Shown one piece after another: positions 21,746 to 33,386 of a stretch of DNA of 64,000 nt. The position numbers and the translations under genes are program-made. Source of the DNA: Allacma fusca (lineage: Eukaryota > Arthropoda > Collembola > Symphypleona > Sminthuridae); NCBI GenBank assembly GCA_947179485.1, contig OX359246.1, positions 47,285,632-47,349,631 of the forward strand. The letters are read 5' to 3'. Numbering within the stretch: position 1 is the first letter of the stretch; the number at the start of each line of letters is the position of its first letter. The notes under the pieces are model-generated. The model had not been told where the DNA came from. It saw nothing but the letters and a program-made list of their open reading frames with translations, and did no database searches.

Positions 21746-23069
21746 TTATTTCAGGTCTTCCAAAGAGTCGATCTTTTGAAGGACTATGAAAATCACAATG
21801 ATAACTGTGGATAGACCGATGAAGACCGCCAAGATGAAACGACATCTCTTGTCCTTCTGGTAATATTTGTGGTACTGAGAAATTTACCAAGTATCATAAT
21901 TTTATTATGTACCTCATTACAAAAATTACTGACTGTTAAAAATAAAATTAAGTAGATATTTTAAATTCAAATATGTAAACCGAAAAGGAATCATTGGAGC
22001 GTACAACATAGAAACTTGCAGCAAATAAAAGAGCTCTTCTCCTGGGACTGATGTCATCCGGTAAGGGGACACCAAAAATATGATTACCCATGGAATTCAA
22101 AAACGGGAATTCGTTCGGATCCCAATAGTTGTAAATGGAACACATTTTCATTTGCTCGGGATACAAGAGCACATTGAAGTGCTTTTTGTCTTTCTCAAAC
22201 CGAAAGACTTGCTCCGAGTTACTATCTTCCACAATCATCGTACCCAAGTCAATTTCTTCACAGTTTGTTGAAACGTGGTCTTCAACAATAAACTCGCCGA
22301 AATTACTGTCCGCTCCTACGTACATTTTCATACGCTAAAATCATAGAGACAATTGCAATTATGTATTTCTGAATCAACAACTGTGCTGACTACCCTCTTG
22401 ATAGTTAAAAGTGAAGCACGGTTTTTTTACATTGTCATAAATACTGCAGCGTAAAACATGAATCCCGTCCTCATTAATGAAATCAAAGCGCTCTAATTCT
22501 GCCCCGACAGGTGGCTCCACCCAGTTCCAATAATTTACCCAAAGATACGTTCTCGCGATGATCAGTATTCTTGCTCCTTGCTCACAAAAAACTTCACTAG
22601 CCTTCGATACTTTCTTACCGAACACCTTTACTGTGAAATTACCAAGCATTCAATCTTACAAATTCCCAGGCAGGTCAAATGACCTTTTAAAATCCCCGCG
22701 GAGAAATCTCTAGCTATAATTGTCTAGACCCAAATATTTACTTTGGTCTTGTGTTGAAAGGCTGCAGGGTCTTATGAATAACTGATTATTAGTTCGAGCC
22801 ATTTCATCCAGAACCGATCGAATGCTTGCTTGTATCTCAATTCTTTCCAGAACTTTGGGATTAACATCATTCCTTGGATTAGTTTGAGTTTGATCTTCTA
22901 CTGGAAAACCGGCTATTGAGGTGTAACTATTTTTGGTACTGCTGTCCACTGAGGATGAATGGCTGCCAGCTTGAAGATTAATAAAGGAGACTGGTATTTC
23001 ATTTCGATAAGTAGTGCAAAGATTATTCCATGTTGGGGTTGGGAATGCTACACTGTAATAAAAGGCCAT
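21746..23069 (-). CDS. Diverged scramblase/Tubby-fold-like membrane protein (4 exons, ~328 aa)
   Basis: Model: 23069-22742, 22630-22431, 22334-22005, 21874-21746; phases close and give about 328 residues. The N-terminus is hydrophobic, and in-frame sequence upstream (YVHILSGFFIGMAFYYSVAF) could extend it to a membrane segment. The middle matches phospholipid scramblases in layout only: a FDFINEDGIHVL strand-turn-strand, then GADSNFGEFIVEDHV, then SMGNHIFGVPLPDD followed by ALLFAASFYV, like the family's closing FG-x-FP-x-D and ALL-x-A-x-F segment. The last exon encodes a strong membrane helix (FILAVFIGLSTVIIVIFIVL) and a ten-residue tail. The Cys-rich and Ca-binding motifs of classical scramblases are not evident, so lipid scrambling should not be assumed. 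The donor at 22005 and the start codon are the weak points. It could instead be an unrelated membrane protein. Confidence 0.45.
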
Positions 23070-24282
23070 TCCTATGAAAAAACCTGATAAAATGTGAACG
23101 TACCATTTTTGGCCTCATTTTCGCCGAAAATTATTCCCGCCGCTTGTTTCACATCTGGAATGGGGAATTTTTTAAACATATTGATGCTCTAAATGCTCCA
23201 TCAGCAAAATTCATACAAATGGCTATATCTGTTCATTTCGTTTGTTTTCTATCAAACCGACAAATATTAATTTTTAGCACAAGACAGGAGCCAACTTCAG
23301 GACGGGTAAAGGATCATAATGATGTATATTCAACGTTTTACTTTAAACTGAATAAAACAAACAACACAGTTACACGTCTGAGCTCGGTAAGAAAGCAATG
23401 TTAACTTCAAGAGTAATAATAATAAATTAAATAATAATATTATTATTATTGTAAATTTGTAAAAATGTAAAATCAATGAAGATTAAAAGCACGTGTCGAG
23501 GGTAGATGCCAAGAACCATTAACTAAAGTACATTAGCGTAATAATTGCAGTAATTATTACAGTACTGGAAACTGGAATAGTCTCTTCTTGAAAGAAACTG
23601 CTTAAGTCAGTAAGCGCATATTTTTCCGTTAAAAAATCGTAATGCCTGACTGATTGTTAGAATAAAAATGAAATAAAATGTAAATAAGTGTCAAAAAGAT
23701 TGCGTGAACATGTCAACGTAAATCGAATCTCAGATTCTATAATAAATATAAATTATTATATACTGTATTATTATATTTTATTATAGAGAAACCCATGAAA
23801 AATAAAAAAGGGTAGCTAGTTATCCTTTATCGACAAAGATAGATGATAAAATTGCAAATTCTCCACCCTTCAGGAAGGTCGAAAAAGCTTATTCTGTTTG
23901 GCGTGTGTTATAAATGTAACTCTTGCCCTTGTTGTCATCTTGTCACATTAGCCACTGAATAAGCATATTCGTTTAGAATGTGAGTCCTCATTACCATTAA
24001 AAGTCTGAATTTAATGTACACATACAATTGAATACAATCACTTACATTTTTGCACGGTATGCACTTGCACAGAAAATATTTTATTGGCTCTCTTCATTTT
24101 ATTTACAAAGTCGGGAGTTGAAGATATATGTACATACCAAGTCCTTTAGGAAATAAAATAAAAAATGAATTAGATTGCTTCATAACTTAAACATGGAATA
24201 CTTATTGAAGATAAAGACCCAATACCCACTATAGGATTTTCTAAATCTACAACCTAAATTGGCTTATGTTACAAATTAATAA
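23070..24282. other. Intergenic, AT-rich
   Basis: No supported exon. It contains the upstream region of the scramblase-like gene and the 3' flank of the TPR gene. A small foldback (TAATAATTGCAGTAATTATTA) is present near 23538. Confidence 0.35.
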
Positions 24283-26313
24283 TCACGAAGAATTTTGTTT
24301 CATATATTTTTGAGACAACAGAGTAACAATATTACTGGATTTCAATGTATCGGAATGATTCGCCCCTAAGTTCTTCGTCCTAATTTCCAATATAGTTCGA
24401 TTCAGTTCCAAAGCATCCTCAAATTTCCCTTCCGTCTCCATCACGGCAGCAATACCTTCTTGAGTTAGTAAAGTCTGAGGATGACTCTCCCCAAAGACCT
24501 CCCTTCGTATTTTGAGAACCAGTAAAAATAAATTTGACGCCTCCTTCAACTTCCCCTGCTTCAGTAAAATCTCCCCCATGATCTGTAAAGTCCCTGCTAC
24601 TTGAGGATGTTTCTCTCCTAAAGTCTCTTTCTGATCTTGCAGAAGTTGGAAACAGTTTTCCAAAGCTCGATCGTGCTCCCCAGTGAGTGCAAGGACTTGT
24701 TGATATTCCTGTTTAGCCCCCAATGTAATTGGATTCGCCTCTCCCAGAAGTCCCTTCCTTACTTGAAGAAGCTTCGTGAAAATCTTCAGAGCCTCCTTAA
24801 ATTTTGTCAGCTTCAGAAGAATGACGGCTTGAAGACGCAAATTTTCTAAGAGATCTGGATCACTTGTTTCCAAGAGGTTCTGCTGATGTGTCGAAACGCG
24901 GCTGTTCAACTTGATTGCTTCATCATAGCGTCCCAGATTTACAAGAATAAATCCATGGTTATTCAATGCAGACCAGATCTCAGGTTTCTCTGGCCCATAA
25001 ATCCGAGTCTTGGCTTCTATAACGGACTCACTCAAAGTAAATGCCTCGTTATATTTCCCGCAACTTGATAATATGAAGACTAAGTTGTGTTGTGTCGTCA
25101 GTAAATCTCGGCCATCAATATCCTCCAGTTGTTCTTGAGTTTGCAAAACTTCTTGAATGACTGATAAGGCTTCGTCATATTTCCCCATTTTCTCGAGCAC
25201 AAGCGCCATCTTCCGACGAGATGCCAAAGTGTCGGAGTGCTTCGAGCCAAGAACTGCCTGCTGTGACTGAAATGTTGAGGATAACATATAAAACGCCAAA
25301 GGAAACTGTCCAAGATGGTCCAGTACGAATGCCAAGTTATACTTCGTAAGCAAAGTATCCGGATGTTGAGGCCCGATAGATTTTTCTTGAATATTCAAAA
25401 TAGCCTCGTAGTGTTGGAGCGCTTCCACGAAGGATCCCTTATCATCTAAAATTGATGCGAGATTGTGGCGGGTTGTTAAAGTATCAGGATGATGTCTTCC
25501 CAAAATCTCGGTCTGATTTTTGAAAATATCTTCATAAATGGGTAATGCTTCATTGTACCGCTTCTGCTCTTGAAGGATCCAGGCATGATGAAGCCGAATT
25601 GCTATTTGATCCAATTTGGTAGTCCCAGGAAGTTCGAGGAGTGTTTTTATCAAACAATGAGCTTCTTCCAGCTTCTCCACATCGACTAAAGTTGTCGCAA
25701 ATAATAAGTTCGTAGAGAGCGCCATCTCGGGAATTTTTTCTTGATGCTGCAAAACCTTTTTAAATTCCTCGATGGCTTCATCGTAGCGCTTTAGATCTCG
25801 GAGTGCACAACCTCTGTATGTTATTGTTCGTAAAGTGTCGGGATGTCCCGCTCCATATTTTTCTTCACATTTCCTGCAAATTTCATCAATTAGTTTAAGA
25901 GCTTGGGAACACTTCTGGAGTTTCCGGAGCAGGTCGAAGATCTCTAGTTGGATTGTAATTAGGTCCAAAGCAGAGTCTGCACGTTTGCTATTTGATAAAT
26001 CCTCAGCCAAATTTTGGTAAACCATGAGTGCTTCTTCAAATTTGTTCAGCCTCGTTAGTACAAATGCCAGTTTGTACTTGAGGAAAGTGGTGTCTTGATT
26101 ATGGGAAGCTTTTGCTTCTTCAAGTTCCGCTGTGAGCAGCTGGAAAGCGCGAGCGTAGTTTCCTTTTTTCATGAGGACTTGAGCCCGGACTTGGTTGACA
26201 TCTTCGTCTTGCTTTACTTTTGATGGCTCAGCTATAGCCTTTATTGAAATCTCTCTCTTATTCTTCCGTGAGGCTTTGAAAGCCTTAAATAAATTTTTAA
26301 CGTATTTTCTCAT
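24283..26313 (-). CDS. Kinesin-light-chain-type TPR repeat protein (676 aa, single exon)
   Basis: An uninterrupted frame from ATG at 26313. A basic N-terminus of about 30 residues (MRKYVKNLFKAFKASRKNKR) is followed by roughly fifteen tandem 42-residue tetratricopeptide repeats to the C-terminus. Most carry the kinesin-light-chain/TPR_12 signature: a LG-x-x-HPDTL linker, then NLA and a G-K/R-Y/F-x-EAL turn (clear at residues of about 170, 280, 320, 360, 600). TPR arrays form superhelical scaffolds for peptide binding. No enzymatic domain is fused, unlike many bacterial or fungal relatives. It lacks the N-terminal coiled coil of true kinesin light chain, so transport by kinesin should not be inferred. 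The long intron-free frame stands out among intron-rich neighbours; a TTCCAG acceptor just before the start suggests a 5' UTR intron. The partner and role are unknown. Confidence 0.85.
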   Translation of the reverse strand: MRKYVKNLFKAFKASRKNKREISIKAIAEPSKVKQDEDVNQVRAQVLMKKGNYARAFQLLTAELEEAKASHNQDTTFLKYKLAFVLTRLNKFEEALMVYQNLAEDLSNSKRADSALDLITIQLEIFDLLRKLQKCSQALKLIDEICRKCEEKYGAGHPDTLRTITYRGCALRDLKRYDEAIEEFKKVLQHQEKIPEMALSTNLLFATTLVDVEKLEEAHCLIKTLLELPGTTKLDQIAIRLHHAWILQEQKRYNEALPIYEDIFKNQTEILGRHHPDTLTTRHNLASILDDKGSFVEALQHYEAILNIQEKSIGPQHPDTLLTKYNLAFVLDHLGQFPLAFYMLSSTFQSQQAVLGSKHSDTLASRRKMALVLEKMGKYDEALSVIQEVLQTQEQLEDIDGRDLLTTQHNLVFILSSCGKYNEAFTLSESVIEAKTRIYGPEKPEIWSALNNHGFILVNLGRYDEAIKLNSRVSTHQQNLLETSDPDLLENLRLQAVILLKLTKFKEALKIFTKLLQVRKGLLGEANPITLGAKQEYQQVLALTGEHDRALENCFQLLQDQKETLGEKHPQVAGTLQIMGEILLKQGKLKEASNLFLLVLKIRREVFGESHPQTLLTQEGIAAVMETEGKFEDALELNRTILEIRTKNLGANHSDTLKSSNIVTLLSQKYMKQNSS

Positions 26314-27272
26314 GTCTGGAATAATTATTATTGGTGTTGAGGTGAACTAGAGGTGTAAAATAGGTTAGAAATGTGAGAGACTGATTTATTTTGTTTAGCG
26401 TTTATGCACATCAAAATGACTAAGCAAATGAGCCTTGTGAAATGACTAACAAATCCATGTCACATGAATGAGCCATGATATTAAAACTATGTGGAATCAA
26501 CTCATGGCTATAGATTAGATATTTAAGCATTGCGACTACCAAAATATGAGTCTGAAAAGTCCATGGACGCGTCAAAACTGCTTGAATTGAAGCATAAATG
26601 ATAGATGACTTATCATTGCACTCCCAAACAAATGTTGTTCAAAGCAATATCAAGATTATTGCAATGGTTTTCCAGGTACATAAATAACCTCAACTGTCAT
26701 TGTACTTCTTGCCGTACGGATTTAAAATAGATCATTACGGTTTATTTTTAAGTTATGCGCACACACTTGAAAGTAGCACCTTGAGGTTCAGTTTACCTTA
26801 TGATTTAATTACATAGACGAATTATTACTGATTAAACAGGCATATTGATTCGAATCCCAGTTTGTCAGATAATTAGAGACTTATTAATATGGAAATCCAA
26901 CTGGCTCTAAACTTTTCCAACAGCAAGAGCACATAATGACTAACTAAGATTTTCCATAGAAATTTTTAATCAATTTATCAAGAATTTATTTACCCTGTTA
27001 ATGTTCAGTTGAACATCACATTCCATTAACTCAGATATTGTAGCTCTTAACTGCATGTACAGAGTTCATTAAATTTTTAAAAGCAAAATATTTTCCTTCT
27101 GCTATACAAATCGTGTCAAGGATGTTAGTTTTTAAATATAGGAGAATAAAAATGTTTAGGATTCCCAGTAAGTGTTACGGACAAGACTGATTGTAGGTCT
27201 TGGAAAAAGATCCGACGCACACCATCGGAAAGCAGCAACTATTTAAATCCAATTAATTATCTGTCACTGGTA
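26314..27272. other. Intergenic, between TPR and METTL27-like genes
   Basis: About 950 AT-rich bases without a recognisable exon. It should contain the 5' region of the TPR gene. Confidence 0.35.
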
Positions 27273-28639
27273 CTAGGCGCCATTGCTATTTATCACTTCG
27301 TACTTAAACACAACGCCGTTCTTATTAAAAGAATACTCCGGCACGATGTAACGGCTTAGCTGGAAACAAAACAGGGAATTCATTAAGCAAAATTAAATTG
27401 ATAATTATTTCTTCCTTTTATCAGTTACAGCATTGCAAGATAATTTGCAATTTTTTTTTACTAAAGATGATATTAGAAACTTACTCGTTTCCATTGGCTT
27501 TTAGCTTCAAGATCATCCATGTAAGGCTCTAGCTTGTCCACGTACTCTTGAACGTACGATAGATACTCCTCTCTCATAACGATGACGACAATTCCCCCTT
27601 AAAAAATCCAAATTTATTTGTTAAACTTCCTTAAGTGTTAAGAAGCGGAGCATACGGTAGGACAATCCGAAAGATTTCTACGTGTATTTATTTTTATTTG
27701 CATGACGTCGACGTAAGTAATCAGACAAATGCAGTGATATTTGTTTGGGATGTTTAGGTATATTTGTACATACCTGGTTTGACAACTCGTATCATTTCAT
27801 CCACAGCTTGTACTGGAATGTGTCCTTCACCCATTCCTCCAGCAATGACAAGAGCATCGTAGCTGTCTGTAATACAATTTGTAATCATTTTAACACCTCG
27901 TGCTTGACAGATTTACTGTGAACTGAGTATACTTTGTGTAATCAACGGGAGCTTACTTGGTGGAATTGCCTCAACAGCATCGTAGCCAATTGGTGTTTCA
28001 AATTTCTCTTGGTAGATATTTCGCCCGCTTAAAACCTCCAACATTCCTGGGGAAGGCTCCAAGGCATCGATCAATCTAATAACAATAAATTGCCTCATTA
28101 ATTTTTTAATGACCAGAAAAATTCCACCCATCAATTTTTGTTTTCGTATTCCTAGAAACAATTGAAGTGTAATTCATGAAAGAACTCGTACTTAAATCCT
28201 CTTTTATGAAGCTCGTGACCAACTCTTCCAGTTCCAGCTGCCACATCAAGAATCTTAACGGATGATCTTTGATCTGCGGGGAAATGATCGGCCAAAGCAT
28301 CCCCAGCTATCTCGGGACCGTTGTATCTCCCGGGACAAAGGTCCTATGAATAAAAGTTCAACTCTCCAAAGCGCGCTTGTATTTTTTAAAATCGTAAAAA
28401 AGGGAAGTAAATGTAATCCATCCACGGTATTTAATTTTTTACAAATTACTGATTCATACCACGTCATAGTTATTTGCCCAATCACTGTACGCTTTGACCA
28501 TTTCTTCATGTGAAATCCCTTTTTTATGTGCTCGGTAGTTCGCCAAGTAGGCCCCTGAGTCTGTTTCCTGAACATTTTCGATTCCTTCAATTTTTGCTCC
28601 TCCATTCTTCACCCCATTTGAAACTCCATTGGTTGCCAT
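27273..28639 (-). CDS. METTL27-like SAM-dependent methyltransferase (6 exons, 247 aa)
   Basis: Exons: 28639-28460, 28343-28192, 28075-27957, 27866-27774, 27597-27485, 27359-27273; all junctions are GT-AG and phases close to a TAG at 27273. A Gly/Asn-rich start leads into a family-typical YSDWANNYDVV, then YNGPEIAGDALADHF. The SAM-binding motif I is ILDVAAGTGRVG (about 91-102), followed by an acidic strand end DALEPSPGML, as in METTL27 (WBSCR27). Further on are YDALVIAGGMGEGHIP and VKPGGIVVIVMRE, the late motifs of class I methyltransferases. The length matches the vertebrate protein. It is probably a cytosolic methyltransferase with an unknown substrate; no neighbouring gene suggests one. Confidence 0.85.
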
Positions 28640-31600
28640 GTTCTAATTTGAATTTTGGGGAATATAACAAGCTTTAATTTATTATTAGATAATTTATACC
28701 TCATACCGTACAATGCTCACGTGCTTTCTCGTCCATACAATAAAATTCAATATTTGAGGTAAAAGTAGTAGGAATGAAAAAGCAATAAACACAAGTATTC
28801 TATTTTTACACCGATAATGTCCGTCTTTCTATGTCAGAGAAATAGTATTTGATTACTTCTGATTTGGCTGTCAAAGTTGTTTGGGATTTGGAGACTGTGG
28901 CTTCTTAGTACGTTGTGCTCAGAGTGCAATGTACGTCTGATTGTGAGCAAGAGATTTATCAAGAGCCACGTCCTATGATTTGTGTGACACTTGGCTGGAA
29001 TATGCTCTTCTGTCCTGAACTACGAATGTTTAGATAAAATGTGGGTACAGCTCATTTTTATTAACTGTGGTAAGTATGCTCTTGGAAAAGACTTACGACT
29101 AAGACAATGAGTCTTTGATTTGTTGATATAAGATACTATATCAATATAATGTATTTAACATGTATTATATCGACTATACATCACATTGTACGATTCATTG
29201 CTTACAATCAATTTTCAAAACTTTTGGGAATAGTTGAAAGTCGCTGGGATGTAAGTTTTCATACTTTGGATGTTTTGGGATATTTCAAAATGGGAAAAAA
29301 TCTTCCTGACTATGACATGAAAGTTCAAAATACTTGTACTGTGCATTGATAAAGTTTCAGTTTTACTGAAGCAACTACCCACATGACTCATATAAGTACA
29401 TCTATGTACAGATCTGTACAAATATATTTCCTACGAGCATTTTCCATTTTTATTATGCGCTCACGCTGAAGCAAATAAATTTTTCTGAAATCCAATTATT
29501 TGAAGGCTTACAATTTGTGCAATGTTTGATGACTTTTATTATTAATTAGAAGTTACAATGATCGTGTCATGTGTATTTTTTCCTGTAACAACTGAATTAT
29601 TTTTACACGAATGAAACTTGTTGGTTACAATTTTCTAAACATTTGATACTGTAATTATTCTTGGTTGATATTTCGTAGAAAAATCAGCTAATAATAACAT
29701 ATTCATGCTAACCTTACAGCTACACGTGGATATATGTACACACTGAAACAATGATCAGCACTGTGATTCCAAAAATTATCACAGTACATTACAGCTAGAC
29801 CTTCAACCTGCAAATGAGGCATATGTAGTTACATGCATGTAGGGACAGGTAGATTTACATAGGTACATACAACCCATGCCTAATGAAATGAATATTTCCT
29901 GTATTTATTGTTACTGTAGTTTCCAACTGTGTGGAACCTTTGAGTAATTTTGCACAGAGGCAGGAGTAATTATAACCTTCACTTCGATTATTAATGACAA
30001 TATTGTTACTGCCAGAACAATTAAAGGAATTTCGATGAATCCTACTGACGTAACATTACTCTATGGAGTCAGTGCAATTCAAATGGTTTCATTTCATGCT
30101 ACATCATTCATTGTACATAGATATGTCCGTACTCGAAGAGGCAAAATGGTCTACATGCAATTTCTATGAATGGCCAAATGGTCTAGATGCAATTTCTATT
30201 AATGGCCAAATGATCTACATGCAATTTCTATGAATGGCCAAATGGTCTAGATGCAATTTCTATTAATTTGTAAAATGGTCCACATGCAAATATGTAGTAC
30301 ATCAATACACACAAATTGAAAAACAAATTTAATAATTGCTATTCTGCATTACTCACAATTTACAAATATTAGATACCCCTAGCAACACTTGGACTTATTG
30401 TTGGTCACGTTTTCGTTTTTGCAAAAATTCCATATAGATTTGCGGAGACTAACTCAATCAACGCTATAACAGACATAAGACCATTTAACTACGCGAAAAT
30501 ATTTGAAAACATTCACACATACAAAAATGTAAATTAATTTTTGTCCTTGTAAGAGCACGTCCTTATTAGAGCCAAATGTTGAATCTTTTAGGGGTACTCT
30601 GATAAGGAGAGTAGACTGTAGAGTTTCCGGACTCTAGGCGAAATACGATTAGTTAATTATGCGTAATGTGTAAACTCGGGATGTGATAATTTTATGCAAA
30701 TTTATTTCCTGATCTTGTCAAACTCACTAAAAAGGAAGACACGATAAGGAACAAAAGCTCAGTTCAGAGACTCTCTATCAATGTAACATTATATACTTAT
30801 CAAGTACGTAGAACTGCAAAGATTTATTGAAAGAATCCTCACCACTACATTGCCCCACCAAGGTTAAATACAGATGTACATACTTGGCAAATTATATTTC
30901 AAAGCCTTTCACGTTGTAATTCATTGATTTCCAAATGACGGAGAGCAAAAATCGAATTCACATATTTCTCACAAAGAATCCTTTTAAAACCTCATGAATG
31001 ACCCTCAGAAAGCGGTACGGACTGATACATATGTACATATAATTGTATGTTGATATTGACTTACACAGCAGATTGTAATGGAGTTATTGAGATGTAAATA
31101 TATCGTTAAATAATGCTCCATAAGAATGTATGTACATATTCATAGACTACTGCAGCAATGTAAAAATACCATCAACATTATGCTCTTAGAATACTTTTCT
31201 TAGCACGTGTTGTACAAATAAATGTAGATGTAATAATCAGGGATTTAGAGAGAGTAGATTTAGCTTGAATCAAACCAGGATCGTTACAAAATTTCGTATG
31301 CATGAAGGAAAATGATGAATCAAAGGATTTTTATTTTCAACAGATAAATTACGTAGAGTTCAAGTAATCAAAGAAGTAAGGTGTATACCCATAACCCCTA
31401 CTTGTTGCAACCATTTTTACATGTGCTAATGCTACGATAATACGTAATTATATATGTATATTTTTACTTGTGCCAACCAAGAAAAATGAGTGGGCTTGTT
31501 GTTGCTGGCAATGTTAAAATGTCTTCATTTGCTAAAAAATAATAATTCTTGCTAACAAACATGTAACAGTGTACAAGACAGGCAAATGTAAGTTTGATTG

Positions 31601-31640
31601 ATAATTCGAGATCTGACTGAACGAGAAAAGGCTCTAGTGA
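28640..31640. other. Intergenic region with a minisatellite
   Basis: Three kilobases of AT-rich DNA with TACATATGTA-type motifs scattered through it. Apart from the 32-bp tandem array at 30146-30293, I see no gene, RNA or transposon that I can support. Confidence 0.35.
30146..30293. repeat. 32-bp minisatellite with alternating unit variants
   Basis: Four and a half head-to-tail units starting near 30146, 30178, 30210, 30242 and 30275, consensus ATGGTCTACATGCAATTTCT followed by ATGAATGGCCAA. Units 1 and 3 have CTAC and TATG; units 2 and 4 have CTAG and TATT. The alternation shows that a 64-bp dimer was duplicated after the monomers diverged. The last unit decays. Confidence 0.85.
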
Positions 31641-32900
31641 GGGACTGCTCAAGTATTACGTAACGCAAAAATTCTGGAAAAATTACTACCACCCATAGCG
31701 TGTACCGTTAATGTAAGACTTCCTTGAACCACTACCCACCCAAAGTAACGTAGCGATGTCCTATTTTCTTGTAGCTTCCAAAATACATACAAATTTCTAA
31801 ACACGGAAAACAACTGACAGGGTAGAAATTAAATTCGAAGGAAACATTTCCATTAAACATGAATGTGAGTTGAACTTCTTCGGGAAATCATGCCGTGCTA
31901 ATGAAATCAAACTTTATGTTAGATATTAGATTCACGATTAATTTTCCCCATGAAATTTAGTAGGAGTACAAACTTTTGAAATATTTTTATTAACGCTGGA
32001 TCATACACAGCATAAATAAACGACGTTCAAAATGTCATTGGTTAGAAAGTTATCCCAAGGATTTGTACGATCAAAACGGGGCACAACCAGTAAAAACGGC
32101 GCTAGGTTAGTTAGTCGGAATTTCTGATCCGGCCATTTTTTCATGTAGATGCTGCTGTTAAAAAATATTTTTCATTTTGTGTATGCCGCAAATTCTAAGA
32201 CGATTCATTTCCTAATATTATCTTCCCGAGTCCAAAATTGTGCCCATGAGAACCAAAGGACCGTAATTTTGGAGTTGGGAACACGATATCCAAATGTGGC
32301 TCAAACATATCCCCATACAAATTTCTACAAACTCGAACGTACGGAGATATTTTTGTGAAATCCAAACTGCTCATAAAAAATGGCCGAATCCGAAATTCTT
32401 GATATTTTTAATCTTTCTCACTTTTGCTCCCGGAGCTGAAGTTTTCCAACCTTGCTCTTTATTTTTATGGGTCCTGCCTACACTGATTTATGTACGAACC
32501 TTGAGATTGCTCGCCTCTCTGCGGACGTCAAAAATAGAACAACAAATACAAAAATATACGACAAAATATCACTTGAAAACAATTTTCAAAGTTGAGTAAA
32601 ATTCCAAAGTTGCAAAAGAATGGTTTTCCTCAAAAACATTTTGACTTTGTTCCACTTCCTTGTCCGCTGTATCTAGAGTTTTATGGCTAGATGGATGAAG
32701 CAAATTTGGAAAAATATAGTTAGATAATAGCGGCAAGAATTAGTTTTGGCATTGACCCTTATGAAGATGAAGGGGCAGAAAAAGGACTTCGATTACCCTC
32801 TAATATCTAGCAAGCTCATTTAACTACTGCGTTATATACCGGTGCCACTTTTGCGACCACCCACCCCGTGTAGCGCGTTACGCAATACTTGATCAGTCCC
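31641..32900. mobile_element. Inverted-repeat DNA element, ~1.26 kb, unclassified
   Basis: The left end reads GGGACTGCTCAAGTATTACG then TAACGC; the right end, read inwards, is GGGACTGATCAAGTATTGCG then TAACGC. That gives 26 positions with two mismatches. Near both ends there is a run like ACCACCCACC. There is no long open frame, so it is non-autonomous. I could not find flush target duplications: flanks are CTAGTGA on the left and ATCCGTGA on the right, with GTGA shared but offset by four bases. The superfamily is therefore unsettled. Confidence 0.65.
32115..32405. repeat. Nested inverted repeat inside the 1.26-kb element
   Basis: An arm near 32115-32145 (GGAATTTCTGATCCGGCCAT followed by TTTTTCATG) is matched in reverse complement at about 32370-32405 (AAAAAATGGCCGAATCCGAA). 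The arms are about 30 bases with a few mismatches and the whole is about 290 bp. It may be a separate MITE nested in the larger element or an internal palindrome of it. Confidence 0.5.
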
Positions 32901-33386
32901 ATCCGTGAAAGAACTGAAATTTTATCTGCAAACAAACTTATTTTCATTTAACAAATTACACGAAATTCAGAACTCCATCTAATATCCTTAAAGCTTTGAT
33001 CTTTATCCACTCCTAAATTTCAATATAAAATAAATTCTTTTAAGATATTACAACCTGTGGGAAGATCATCATTGGAAATTATTTTGTTAAAATGATTATA
33101 ATGCAATAATATTCAGTCACCACAAAAACTTATCTGAAGTACGTAAAGGACATGAAGATTCAAACAGACAATATATATATACCTTTTCTGGGATAAAATA
33201 ATACTAATATTAATAGTTATTTGTACCTATATAAAATACTCATGACTTGTACTGCAAACGGACCAATGTTCCCGTTTAGCCCAACCCAAATGGTAACATG
33301 TTCCCGTGAGCACACTTTGACAAAGATTAAAAACTGAAAAATAAACTTCTCTTTGGAAAAGTTGATTTTCTTGTACAAGATGTGCT

